From NCBI GenBank assembly GCA_003166955.1, contig PMUI01000113.1:124001-188000 (forward strand): a stretch of DNA of 64,000 nt, in the 5' to 3' direction. Under the pieces are notes generated by a model. The model was not told the DNA's origin and searched no databases. It saw only the letters and a list, made by a program, of their open reading frames with translations. Shown one piece after another: positions 47,833 through 56,468 of this stretch. The position numbers were made by a program, and so were the translations under genes. Origin of the DNA: Acidobacterium sp. GTDB lineage: Bacteria > Acidobacteriota > Terriglobia > Terriglobales > Acidobacteriaceae. Every line of letters begins with the position of its first letter. Position 1 is the first letter of the stretch.

Positions 47833-48951
47833 ATGACTTTTCTTTCCGATCTTTGGGCCACCGTGACTTCCTCGTCCGCCGATGCTCTCGATCGGATGTA
47901 CCACACTCCCGCGAAGCAGTGGGTCGCGCAGTTCGCGCCGCCGGCATCGGCGTCGGGACTCGCCGCCGCGCAACAGACGCCGATCCTGCCCATGAAGCAC
48001 TACATCAGCGTCACCGCGCAGAAGATCGCAGTGCCCAATGCGCGGGTTCTGTTCACCACGTTTTATCCCGCCGTGCACTCCACGGTGCTGGTTCGCGACG
48101 ACTCGGGGCAGGTCCGCAGCCTCTCCACCTTTTCCGTTCTCGACCCCGATCTGATCTCCATCGACCCGCACGCTCCCGAGAAGGTGGTGCAGGGTCCGCG
48201 CACCCTCCTCGAATTCGCGCCGTTCCTCGGCTCCCAGTTCGTCTCCACGTTCGCGCTGCTCTCGGTGAAAGCCGTGGACTATGCCCGGCCATTTCTTTCC
48301 ACGCTGGAGAAGCTCTCCAGCCTCGCCGGCGTCAGCTTTTTCTCCGCGGCCGCGCCGCTCGCCGAGCCGCTGCTCACCGGCATCCAGGCGCTCACGCAGC
48401 TTTCCGGCGGATCGGGCACGCAGATCGTCTACGCAGGCAATCTCCCGCTGCATACGGGAATCTTCCTCGTCGCTGCAACGGATACCGGAGGGTTCAGCTG
48501 GGCCGACTACACCTTCGGGCCCGACTACACGCTCCTCAGCAACGGAGCGCCGGTCGCTGATTTTCCTTACATGGTGCTCACTGTGGAGTCGTCGGAGTCC
48601 CGGCCCAACTGGAAGCAGATTCCTGCGATTCAGGCCGCCGAGGAAACGCTGGATCAGGCCGTGAAAGCAGCAGGACGCAAGATCGCTGTCGAAGGTTCTG
48701 ACGAGCGGAACAAAGTGGACGACGCGCTCTTCGCGTTTCGATGGGCTTGCCTCAACTGCGAAGACCTGTGCCCGGACGATGGCGAACGCGTGGCCGATCT
48801 CGCCAAGGCCCGGGTGGACGCGCTGCTCGCGGGTGGCGTAGTCAGACCGTCCGGTATTCGCGGCCTCGAAGATTTTGGCGGAGTCCTCTCCGTGGAAGCC
48901 CCGGCTGGTTTTTCGCTGGACGAAATTCCTCTGTTCCCCCGGCCTCGTTGA
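47833..48951 (+). CDS. Unrecognised protein encoded just upstream of the CHAT-STAND gene
   Basis: ATG 47833 follows GGGAGA; the product is 372 residues. I recognise no family. It contains hydrophobic but not clearly membrane-spanning stretches (QFVSTFALLSVKAVDYARPF, IFLVAATDTGGFSWADYTFG), a single CLNCEDLC cluster near residue 315 that could bind metal, and an Ala-rich C-terminal part. There is no signal peptide. Only 25 bp separate it from the CHAT-STAND-WD40 gene, so the two are very likely co-expressed and may function together as regulator, substrate or effector partner. Confidence 0.75.
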   Translation: MTFLSDLWATVTSSSADALDRMYHTPAKQWVAQFAPPASASGLAAAQQTPILPMKHYISVTAQKIAVPNARVLFTTFYPAVHSTVLVRDDSGQVRSLSTFSVLDPDLISIDPHAPEKVVQGPRTLLEFAPFLGSQFVSTFALLSVKAVDYARPFLSTLEKLSSLAGVSFFSAAAPLAEPLLTGIQALTQLSGGSGTQIVYAGNLPLHTGIFLVAATDTGGFSWADYTFGPDYTLLSNGAPVADFPYMVLTVESSESRPNWKQIPAIQAAEETLDQAVKAAGRKIAVEGSDERNKVDDALFAFRWACLNCEDLCPDDGERVADLAKARVDALLAGGVVRPSGIRGLEDFGGVLSVEAPAGFSLDEIPLFPRPR

Positions 48952-48976
48952 TGCTGTTCGACTGCGATAGACGCCC

Positions 48977-51900
48977 ATGCCCGCGCCGCTGAAGCCGATC
49001 ATCTACATCGCCTTTGCCAACGACCGCGTCCACGCCGAAAAAGAGCTGGGCCTCGCGCAGGAGCGGGACAACATCACAGCGGCGATCAAGGGGAACCCCG
49101 AAACCACCGGCCAGCGCGACCGTCTCGCCGATCTCCTCAATAGCTGGGACCTGATCGCGACCGACAACCTCACGCCGCGATCCCTCACCGAGCCCTTCTA
49201 CACGAATCGCGTCGCAATCTTCCACTATGGCGGCCATGCGAATCCCGCGGCCCTGCTACTGGAGACCGAAGACGGCAAAAACATCGGCACCAGTTCGGAC
49301 AGCATCGTTCCTTTTCTCGAAGATCAGAGGAGCCTCAGGCTGATTTTCCTGAACGCGTGCAGCACAAAGCAGTGGGCCACCGCGCTCGCCGAGAGCACGA
49401 AAGGCGCGCTCTGCATCATCGCTACCTCCTGCCCGGTGCTCGATCCCATCGCGCTGCAGTTCTCCCACGACTTCTACAACAGCCTCGCCGCGGAAGCCAC
49501 CATTGAGGAGGCATTCCAGGCCGCCGTCGACGGCATGAACGTCAAGCTCACCGGCAGCGCGCGCGATTTCGGCGACCTCGAGCATGAAACCAACGGCCTT
49601 CCCTGGGCGCTTTATCCCGAAGGCCCCTGCGGCGCGAAAACCTGGAAACTTAGCAGCGCGTTCAGAAATCCGCTGCTTGGAATTCCCGCGCTCAGGCCTG
49701 ATGAGTACCCGATTCCGGACAGCCCGTACGTCTCCATCCGCGGCCACCAAAAAGAGGACGCGCAAATCTTTTTCGGCAGGAACGCGGAAATCCGCCAGAT
49801 CTACGACTGGGCCGTCCACGATACGCAATCGCCGATCATGCTGCTCTACGGGCAATCGGGCAGCGGCAAGTCTTCGCTGCTGCGCGCCGGCGTCTGGCCG
49901 CGCCTCGACGAGCCTCACGCCGACGGCCTCGAGCCTCGCGCCGACGTCGGCTACTTCCGCCGTGAAGAAAACCTGGTCGACGATCTCAACCTGGGCCTCT
50001 CGTACACCACGCACATCGCCGACCCTGCGCAGGCCGCCGACGCATGGCTGCGCAGAGAAAAGCCCATCGTCATCCTTCTGGACCAAATCGAGGAAGCCAT
50101 CACGCACCGCGTCCTCCGGAAAAACGCCAAAGACCCCAAAGCAGCGACGGACCCCAACACGGAGCTGGCAGAGTTTTTCGATCGCATCGTCGCAATCTTC
50201 ACCGACCCGCAAACCGGGCAGCCGCGCGTCCCCAAAACCAAAGCCCGCCTGATCCTCTCGTTTCGCAAGGAATTCCTCGCAGAAATTCGCAACCCCCTCG
50301 TCGATGGCATCCCGGCGCTTGTCCAGGATCTCTGGCTCGAGCGTCTCAGCGAGCAAAACATCGTCGATATCGTCGAGGGCCCAGTGCTGCGGGACGACCT
50401 GCGCGCAAAGTACAAAATCGCCCTCGAGCAAAAGAGCGATTCGGAAAAGGGCGGCTTTGCCCAATATCTCGCCGACCGCCTCTACGATCCTTATTCGCCC
50501 GTCGCCACCATCCTGCAGCTCGAACTGAATCGCCTCTGGGACTTCTGGCACTCCACCGATCCCGCCGACCAGCAGGCGCTCCAGGACCCTGCCGGTCTGC
50601 CCCAACACGAACTGCACGACTGCCGCGGCCAGAAAGATCCTCTGGGCCGCGATCAAAGCGACGCCGAGCTCTGCTATTCACGCCGGCTCTACGACAAAAT
50701 CTCTTCCGGCGATGCGCTCCGGCAGTTTCTCCTCGATCAAACCCAGACCTTCGATGACCCAGCGCTCAATAAAGGCATCGAGCTCGACCTGCTCTACGAG
50801 CACACCTCCAGTCTCGCAACTTCGCAGCGCCGCGGCCTGAGTGAGCTGAGGAAGAACTACGAAAACAGAATCTCCGCCGCAGACCTCGATCGCCTCCTCG
50901 CGCGCAACAAAGAGCTGCATCTGTTGGCCGATCTCTCCGCCGACCCCGACACACAAACCTCCGTCGGCGCGGAGCCCGTGCAGCCGGCCAGCCCCGGCCA
51001 GGAAACCGCAACGGTACTCGCGCACGACACGCTGGCGCCCGTCGTCCGCCGCGAATTCGATCTCTCTCATAACCCCGGCCAGATCGCGCGCCGCATCCTC
51101 GAAGATCGCGCTCGCGGCTGGACTGGCAATAAGAAAGGTGACTGCCTCGACGCCGCCGATCTCCGCCTCGTCCGCAGGGGCCGGCGTTACATGCGCGCCA
51201 CCACCCCCGACGAGAAGCGCCTGCTCCACGCCAGCCAATGGCGCCACCGCAGAAATATCGCCGCTCTCGTTTTCCTCCTCCTTGCGGTCGCGTACATCTT
51301 CGGCTACTACGCCTGGCACGAAGAAAAAATCGGAGATTCAGTCCGTCTCGCCAACGACGCCACTTACGATATCTTCGCCGACCGCTACGATCAGGCCGTC
51401 CTCCTCAGCGCCGCCGCCTGGCAACGGGCGCCCACGCCGGATGCGCGCGACGCCATCATCTCTGTCTTCGAAGCGCAGCCCGACGCCATCGCCTGGCTCT
51501 ATCCCGATCGCCCCGCGAATGGAACCGTCGCCTTTACTCCCGACAGCCAACAGCTCGCGATCACCGACGGCAACAGCGTCGAGCTCTGGGACGTCGCCAC
51601 AGGGAAGCGCCTGTGGGAAGCCTCCGCTGCTCTCTCCGGTCCGCATCCCGCGATCGATATCGCGGCCTTCAGTGCCGACGACAAATTGAACGGCAAGCTG
51701 CTGGCCCTTGCCAGCGCCGATGGACTGCAGCTGTGGCAGACCGCCGATCGCAAAGTCATCAGCGCGGCTCTTCCCAATGCGCCGATGCCCCTCCATGCGC
51801 TCGCGTTCAGTTCCACCGGTCCGGCTCTGCTCGCAGCTGAGGGAGGTTGCGGTCAGGTACAAGTTTGGACCCTCCCTGACCTGCACCCTCTCCGCCCCGT

Positions 51901-53587
51901 GCCCCAGCCCGCACCGGCCTGCTCCAACTCATCCATCGAAGGCCTTGCCTTCGATCCGGCAGATTCCAGCGTCCTTGCCCGATCCCAGATCAACGGACTC
52001 GTCTGGCTGGAAAACGCACAGACCGGCGCGCCCATCGCGCAGGTTCGCCCGTCCGACGACCAACGCAACGGCCCTGCTCCCAGTGGCACGCCGCCGCAAC
52101 AGCCCGCCGGCGTCCCACGCCTCGCTTTCAGCGCAAACGGCGCCCGCCTCGCCGCAGCCAACACTTCTGGAGCCATCGATCTGGTCGCCGTCGCATTCCA
52201 TCCCGCCGCCGACACTTCATATAAAGGAACCATCGATCCCGGCGGAGGGCTCGACACCTTCGCCCTTAATGCCGACGGCTCAAAGCTGGCCGTCGCAAGG
52301 AAGGACGGGTCCATCGGCGTCTTCGACACGGCTACGCATCTGCAGATAAAAGTCTTCGCCGACGCTCTTGGTTCCGTTGGACACACCACCGCGTTCTCGC
52401 CGGACTTCAAAATTGCCGCCGTGAAGACTCACCGAGCAAACGTCGCACTCCTCGATGTCTCTCGTTCCTGGAATCCGATTGCGTTGCTCGGTCCCTCAGG
52501 GGGGCCCGTGGTGGTGAAAGTCGCCTACAGCCCCAATGGCCATTGGGTCGCCACCGGAGGTTCCCTCGGCAGCGTCGCTCTCTGGAACACCGCTTCCAAA
52601 ACCGAAGCATACGGTTTCGTCGGCGGAGTGGATGATCGTCTCACCACCCCCGTAACCGCGCTCGCCTTCACTCCCGACAACAAAATCCCCGACAGTGAAA
52701 TCCTCCTCTTCTCGAAGGAAGGAAGCCTCGCCCTCCACCGCGTTGACATCGCCCACGCTCACTCATTCGATAATCGATCCCTGCTTCCGGACCTGACCGC
52801 CGCGCCTGACAAGGGCGAGACGAGTATCGAAGCCGCCGCCGTCGCTCCCGATGGTCAGGTCTTCACCCTCAGCGACCAGGGAACGATTCGCATCTGGACT
52901 TCCGCTGCTCAGACGACTCCGCCCACCGTGATTCGCGGAGTTGCCGGTGCTCAAAAGCCGTCCGCCCTCGCCATCAGTCCCGATGGCAAATTCCTCGCCG
53001 TTCCGGGCCCGCAGGGCAACGGCATCGTCGTGCTCGATGCGCACACCCATCAGGTCTTCCGACGCTTCGCCGCCGATAACCTCTCGGCCCAGGCCATTGC
53101 CTTCAGCCGACCAGCGCAGAACGCACCTCCGCTCCTCGCCGCCGGCGGTCCCGGAGGCCTTTATGTCTGGAACGTCACCACCGGTGAACAAATTTCCAAT
53201 GCGGAGCAGACCCCCGCCAGCCTCGCCTTCAGTCCCGATGGCAGTCTGCTTCTCCTCGGTCTCGCGGACGGGACCCTCGGCCTGTGGGACGCTGTCTCGG
53301 CCAAGTTACCAGGGCAGCCTCTGCGCTACCCGTGGCCCGGCCCTCCACCGGCTCCCGGGGGAGTAGCCTTCAGCCCGGACGGCATGCATCTCGTCGCGGG
53401 CCTCCCAGGCACAGGATTCAGCGTGTGGGATTGGGATCTCGACCTCGACACCTGGCCAGCACGCGCCTGCGCCATCGCCAACCGTCCCCTGACCAGAGCA
53501 GAGTGGAACAAGCTGATGGAGCCCTTCACGCCTTTTCAGGATCCCTGCGCGAATCTGACCCCGCGCGCAGCCCCAGCCGCGAAGTAA
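48977..53587 (+). CDS. CHAT protease-STAND NTPase-WD40 signalling protein
   Basis: The 1536-residue protein combines an N-terminal CHAT domain (caspase-like; His in FHYGGHANP at about 83-87 and Cys128 in FLNACSTKQ), an nSTAND1-like NTPase (SIRGHQKEDAQIFFGRNAEI, Walker A GQSGSGKS at 292-299, Walker B VILLDQIEE near 366-374), a membrane helix (NIAALVFLLLAVAYIFGYYA, about 762-781), and a WD40-like propeller (about 815-1510, repeats such as LAFSPDGSLLLLGLADGTL). STAND proteins usually oligomerise on ligand binding and activate an attached effector, here a protease. The helix between NTPase and propeller suggests a membrane-anchored, outward-facing sensor. Substrate and trigger are unknown. Confidence 0.9.
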   Translation: MPAPLKPIIYIAFANDRVHAEKELGLAQERDNITAAIKGNPETTGQRDRLADLLNSWDLIATDNLTPRSLTEPFYTNRVAIFHYGGHANPAALLLETEDGKNIGTSSDSIVPFLEDQRSLRLIFLNACSTKQWATALAESTKGALCIIATSCPVLDPIALQFSHDFYNSLAAEATIEEAFQAAVDGMNVKLTGSARDFGDLEHETNGLPWALYPEGPCGAKTWKLSSAFRNPLLGIPALRPDEYPIPDSPYVSIRGHQKEDAQIFFGRNAEIRQIYDWAVHDTQSPIMLLYGQSGSGKSSLLRAGVWPRLDEPHADGLEPRADVGYFRREENLVDDLNLGLSYTTHIADPAQAADAWLRREKPIVILLDQIEEAITHRVLRKNAKDPKAATDPNTELAEFFDRIVAIFTDPQTGQPRVPKTKARLILSFRKEFLAEIRNPLVDGIPALVQDLWLERLSEQNIVDIVEGPVLRDDLRAKYKIALEQKSDSEKGGFAQYLADRLYDPYSPVATILQLELNRLWDFWHSTDPADQQALQDPAGLPQHELHDCRGQKDPLGRDQSDAELCYSRRLYDKISSGDALRQFLLDQTQTFDDPALNKGIELDLLYEHTSSLATSQRRGLSELRKNYENRISAADLDRLLARNKELHLLADLSADPDTQTSVGAEPVQPASPGQETATVLAHDTLAPVVRREFDLSHNPGQIARRILEDRARGWTGNKKGDCLDAADLRLVRRGRRYMRATTPDEKRLLHASQWRHRRNIAALVFLLLAVAYIFGYYAWHEEKIGDSVRLANDATYDIFADRYDQAVLLSAAAWQRAPTPDARDAIISVFEAQPDAIAWLYPDRPANGTVAFTPDSQQLAITDGNSVELWDVATGKRLWEASAALSGPHPAIDIAAFSADDKLNGKLLALASADGLQLWQTADRKVISAALPNAPMPLHALAFSSTGPALLAAEGGCGQVQVWTLPDLHPLRPVPQPAPACSNSSIEGLAFDPADSSVLARSQINGLVWLENAQTGAPIAQVRPSDDQRNGPAPSGTPPQQPAGVPRLAFSANGARLAAANTSGAIDLVAVAFHPAADTSYKGTIDPGGGLDTFALNADGSKLAVARKDGSIGVFDTATHLQIKVFADALGSVGHTTAFSPDFKIAAVKTHRANVALLDVSRSWNPIALLGPSGGPVVVKVAYSPNGHWVATGGSLGSVALWNTASKTEAYGFVGGVDDRLTTPVTALAFTPDNKIPDSEILLFSKEGSLALHRVDIAHAHSFDNRSLLPDLTAAPDKGETSIEAAAVAPDGQVFTLSDQGTIRIWTSAAQTTPPTVIRGVAGAQKPSALAISPDGKFLAVPGPQGNGIVVLDAHTHQVFRRFAADNLSAQAIAFSRPAQNAPPLLAAGGPGGLYVWNVTTGEQISNAEQTPASLAFSPDGSLLLLGLADGTLGLWDAVSAKLPGQPLRYPWPGPPPAPGGVAFSPDGMHLVAGLPGTGFSVWDWDLDLDTWPARACAIANRPLTRAEWNKLMEPFTPFQDPCANLTPRAAPAAK

Positions 53588-53714
53588 TTGTGACACGGCA
53601 AAGAACCAGCAAGTTATATCGAATCCTTCTTCCTCAAGGGCAATCCAAAGCAGCATAGGCCCCGACTGCGCTTCGCGCCCAGCGCTGGGCCGCCCGAAGC
53701 CGAAACGAAGACCC

Positions 53715-54359
53715 ATGTCCCACAACTTTGGATCGTTGGTGTTCACGCCGGCCGTTCAAGCCTTGCAAGAGCGATACGGCAGCCGTCGGCAATACGCAAG
53801 GGTTGAGGGATCCGGCCCGTCCCCGGCTCGCCTTGGTCCGCAGGAGTCGGAGTTCATCGGCGAGCGCGACACCTTCTATGTGGCGACGCTGGGCTCGACC
53901 GGTTGGCCTTACGTTCAGCACCGAGGCGGCCCGAAAGGCTTTCTGAAAGTGATCGGCGAAACAACCATCGCTTTCGCCGACTTTCGTGGGAATAAGCAAT
54001 ACATCAGTACCGGCAACCTGATGACCGACAACCGGGTAGCGCTCATCCTGGTCGACTATCCGAGACAGCTACGTCTCAAAATCCTGGGTCGCGTCGAGAT
54101 ATTCGAGGGAGAGCAAGCGCGAGAGTGGATCGAGAAGGTTCGCGACCCCGAGTACAAGGCATTGACCGAGAGAGTCTATGTGATCCGGATCGAAGCCTTC
54201 GACTGGAATTGCCAACAACACATTGTGCCTCGTTACACCGCGGAAGAGATTCGAGAGGCGGTTGCTCCCGCAGAAAACAGAATACGCGAGTTAGAGCAGG
54301 AGAACGTGAAACTCAGGGAAAAGCTCTTGCAACTAAGCAGGAAAAACGGAAATCTCTAA
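53715..54359 (+). CDS. Pyridoxamine-5'-phosphate-oxidase-like FMN-binding protein
   Basis: The 214-residue protein has the split-barrel flavin fold seen in PNPOx-like proteins: [41 protein letters not shown], and [19 protein letters not shown]. The C-terminus is a short coiled coil ([18 protein letters not shown]). It most likely binds FMN or F420, but true PNPOx activity is unlikely because family catalytic features are not evident. It is followed 28 bp later by the alpha/beta hydrolase gene on the same strand. Confidence 0.85.
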   Translation: MSHNFGSLVFTPAVQALQERYGSRRQYARVEGSGPSPARLGPQESEFIGERDTFYVATLGSTGWPYVQHRGGPKGFLKVIGETTIAFADFRGNKQYISTGNLMTDNRVALILVDYPRQLRLKILGRVEIFEGEQAREWIEKVRDPEYKALTERVYVIRIEAFDWNCQQHIVPRYTAEEIREAVAPAENRIRELEQENVKLREKLLQLSRKNGNL

Positions 54360-54387
54360 CTCAAATCACATCAAAGGAGAAGATGTT

Positions 54388-55230
54388 ATGCCTACAATCA
54401 CGACGAAAGACGGGGCACAAATCTTCTACAAGGACTGGGGAACGGGCCAGCCCATCGTGTTCAGTCATGGCTGGCCGCTTACTGCCGACGACTGGGACGC
54501 ACAGATGATGTTCTTCGGCGAGCGCGGCTTCCGAGTTATCGCTGCTGACCGGCGAGGTCACGGCCGTTCCACCCAGACTTGGGATGGCAACGATATGGAC
54601 ACCTATGCCGACGATCTCGCAGCCCTCACCGACAAGCTCGATCTGAAGAACGCGATTCACATCGGGCATTCCACCGGCGGCGGAGAAGTCGCCAGATACA
54701 TCGGGCGCCACGGATCGAAGCGCGTCGCTATGGCTGTGCTCATCAGCTCCGTACCACCGCTGATGTTGAAGACGGACAAGAATCCTGCGGGCGCGCCGAT
54801 GGAGGTGTTCGACGACCTGCGAGCCCAATATACGAAAAATCGGCCGCAGTTTTACAAGGACATCACCCTGCCGTTCTACGGCTACAACCGGCCGGGCGCC
54901 AAAATATCGGAAGGCATCCGGGAGAAGTGGTGGCTGCAGGCGATGATGGGCGGGGTGAAGGCGGGGTACGACTGCATCAAGGCTTTCTCCGAGACGGACT
55001 TCACCGAAGATCTCAAGAAATTCGACGTGCCGACTCTCATTCTTCACGGCGACGACGACCAGATCGTGCCCATCGGCGCTTCGGCCCTGCAGTCTTCGAA
55101 GCTGGTGAAGGGTGCGACCCTGAAGGTGTATCCAGGTTTTCCGCACGGAATGCCTACCACCAACGCTGATCAGATCAATGCCGACCTGCTCGCGTTCGTC
55201 AAGCAAAGCAAGCAATCAGCGGCCGCATGA
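54388..55230 (+). CDS. Alpha/beta hydrolase, non-heme chloroperoxidase-like
   Basis: The 280-residue protein matches the cofactor-free haloperoxidase/esterase group: [13 protein letters not shown] (oxyanion loop), DRRGHGRS, nucleophile elbow GHSTGGG with Ser95, Asp in [11 protein letters not shown] and His in [11 protein letters not shown] form the expected triad. ATG 54388 is preceded by AAAGGAGAAG. Despite the family name, these enzymes act as esterases in vivo; the substrate is unknown. It is paired with the FMN-barrel gene, suggesting a small detoxification operon. Confidence 0.88.
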   Translation: MPTITTKDGAQIFYKDWGTGQPIVFSHGWPLTADDWDAQMMFFGERGFRVIAADRRGHGRSTQTWDGNDMDTYADDLAALTDKLDLKNAIHIGHSTGGGEVARYIGRHGSKRVAMAVLISSVPPLMLKTDKNPAGAPMEVFDDLRAQYTKNRPQFYKDITLPFYGYNRPGAKISEGIREKWWLQAMMGGVKAGYDCIKAFSETDFTEDLKKFDVPTLILHGDDDQIVPIGASALQSSKLVKGATLKVYPGFPHGMPTTNADQINADLLAFVKQSKQSAAA

Positions 55231-55324
55231 TTCAGACCGGGCCCGTACGTTTGGTTCCAGCCTCACGTACCGGCACCTTCTCATGTAAGAAGCATCCTGG
55301 GGATCGCGCAGATCGTTGCGTTAT

Positions 55325-55348
55325 TGAAGCACCGGGAGGGAATTGAAC
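55325..55348 (-). other. Fragment resembling the 3' end of tRNA-Cys
   Basis: Twenty-two of 24 bases match the 3' end (CCA, acceptor and T-arm) of the intact tRNA-Cys at 55450-55473, in the same orientation, 125 bp away. Beyond this the match stops. Such a truncated 3' copy is what an integrative element leaves at a tRNA attachment site, or it may be a decayed tandem tRNA; no integrase is present. Confidence 0.6.
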
Positions 55349-55449
55349 TTGAGCCGTTTGGCGGGCGTCCGAGCCCGCCGGCGAAATCCTGACCCTGAGC
55401 GAAACGAACGGGGAAGGACCTCGTCGCCAGAATCTCTTCACCAATTCTA

Positions 55450-55525
55450 TGGAGCACCGGGCGGGAATTGAACCCGCGAATACTGGTTTTGCAGACCAGC
55501 GCGTTAGCCACTTCGCCACCGGTGC
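55450..55525 (-). tRNA. tRNA-Cys (anticodon GCA), CCA encoded
   Basis: The 76-nt sequence folds with acceptor stem GCACCGG/CCGGTGC, discriminator U73, encoded CCA, a D-arm closed by GCG/CGC, anticodon stem CTGGT/ACCAG with loop CTGCAAA, and T-arm GCGGG-TTCAATT-CCCGC. Anticodon GCA and U73 identify cysteine. It lies 74 bp downstream of the peroxiredoxin gene on the same strand. Confidence 0.96.
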
Positions 55526-55561
55526 TCTTCGTCCGCCGCGCCCCATCGACGCGTCGGGTTC

Positions 55562-55592
55562 AAATCCAAAAGCCCGGCCTCTGACCGCCGGG
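55562..55592 (-). terminator. Weak possible terminator between peroxiredoxin and tRNA-Cys
   Basis: On the minus strand a 6-bp GC stem (55587-55592 with 55573-55578, loop 8 nt) is followed by CTTTTGGATTT. It could terminate or only partly terminate transcription from the peroxiredoxin gene before the tRNA. Confidence 0.4.
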
Positions 55593-55599
55593 TCGCCGC

Positions 55600-56256
55600 T
55601 TACTGCGGCTGCGCTGTCGTGCGCAGATACGGCTTTACCGTCTTGTAACCCGGGAAGATCCTATCTGCCTCTTCATTCGTCACGGCGCCCGTGATGATGA
55701 CATCCTCGCCCTGCTTCCAGTTCGCGGGCGTCGCCACCTTGTGCTTCGCCGTCAGCTGGATCGAGTCGAGCACGCGCAGAATCTCATCGAAGTTGCGCCC
55801 CGTCGTCATCGGATACGCCAGCGTCAGCTTGATCCGCTTGTCCGGCCCGATCACGAACACCGTCCGCACCGGGGCATTCTGGGCCGGCGTGCGGCCGTCC
55901 GACGTCTCGCCCGCGTCCGCCGCCAGCATGTCATAGAGCTTCGCGATCTTCAATTCCGGGTCGCCGATCAGCGGATACTTTACGTCGTAGCCGCCAACCT
56001 CCTTGATGTCCGCCGCCCACTTATCGTGGTTCGTCACCGGATCGACGCTCAGGCCAATCACCTTCGCTCCGCGCTGGGCGAACTGGCTCTCGAGGCTGGC
56101 GACCGCGCCCAGCTCCGTCGTGCACACCGGTGTAAAGTCCTTGGGGTGCGAAAACAGCACAGCCCAGTTATCGCCGATCCACTCGTGAAAGCGGATCACC
56201 CCGTGGGTCGTCTCGGCGGTGAAATCGGGAGCAATATCGTTGATGCGCAGTGTCAT
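55600..56256 (-). CDS. 1-Cys-type peroxiredoxin (Prx6 group)
   Basis: The 218-residue protein reduces H2O2 and organic peroxides through the peroxidatic Cys45 in the motif HPKDFTPVCTTELG. The C-terminal extension (LTLAYPMTTGRNFDEILRVLDS through ITGAVTNEEADRIFPGYK) is that of the Prx6/1-Cys subgroup. ATG 56256 has GGAGGAAAG just upstream. The 5' region between a promoter-like element (56469-56498) and this start contains a poly-cysteine leader ORF and a terminator hairpin, so expression is probably controlled by attenuation. tRNA-Cys lies 74 bp downstream. Confidence 0.94.
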   Translation of the reverse strand: MTLRINDIAPDFTAETTHGVIRFHEWIGDNWAVLFSHPKDFTPVCTTELGAVASLESQFAQRGAKVIGLSVDPVTNHDKWAADIKEVGGYDVKYPLIGDPELKIAKLYDMLAADAGETSDGRTPAQNAPVRTVFVIGPDKRIKLTLAYPMTTGRNFDEILRVLDSIQLTAKHKVATPANWKQGEDVIITGAVTNEEADRIFPGYKTVKPYLRTTAQPQ

Positions 56257-56313
56257 GGCCTTTCCTCCTGGGACTTCCTGTTTTCCGTGTGAGGGGCAAA
56301 ATCAAAACCCGGG

Positions 56314-56354
56314 CAAAATCAAAACCCACCCGGCCATCTGGCAGCGGGTGGGTT
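56314..56354 (-). terminator. Attenuator-type terminator hairpin before the peroxiredoxin gene
   Basis: On the minus strand aacccacccg (56354-56345) pairs perfectly over 10 bp with cgggtgggtt (56332-56323), loop 12 nt, followed by a U-rich tail (TTGATTTTG). It lies 30 nt past the stop of the poly-Cys leader and 58 nt before the peroxiredoxin start. Seven bases of its 5' arm (56350-56344, CACCCGC) are also complementary to GCGGGTG at 56399-56393 inside the leader, giving a mutually exclusive alternative structure. It could also serve as a plain terminator for the upstream secreted-protein gene. Confidence 0.7.
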
Positions 56355-56383
56355 CTGAGCGATTCTGAAACTTTTTGCTTCTC

Positions 56384-56458
56384 TCAGACACACACCCGCA
56401 TGGTGCAGCCGCAACAGCAGCAGCACATACACATGCAGGTTGGAGAGAAAGCATTCAT
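56384..56458 (-). CDS. Poly-cysteine leader peptide (24 aa), probable attenuator uORF
   Basis: ATG 56458 to TGA 56384-56386 encodes 24 residues starting MNAFSPT; residues 8-18 read CMCMCCCCCGC and Cys recurs at 23. Nine of 24 codons are Cys, five of them consecutive, and three further residues are Met, so translation would be very sensitive to charged tRNA-Cys. No Shine-Dalgarno is seen; the promoter-like element places the transcript start within a few bases of the ATG, so the mRNA may be leaderless. The peptide itself probably has no function beyond ribosome stalling, though metal binding cannot be excluded. Confidence 0.65.
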   Translation of the reverse strand: MNAFSPTCMCMCCCCCGCTMRVCV

Positions 56459-56468
56459 TACTAAGTAC

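Noticed and set aside
42875-53587. Evidence of a prophage or transposon carrying the caspase/CHAT island
   Set aside because: No integrase, transposase, flanking direct repeats or tRNA at the borders, and base composition looks like the surroundings by eye.
55360-55379. GC-rich hairpin after the alpha/beta hydrolase as terminator
   Set aside because: The 7-bp stem is not followed by a T-run on either strand and it lies next to the tRNA fragment.
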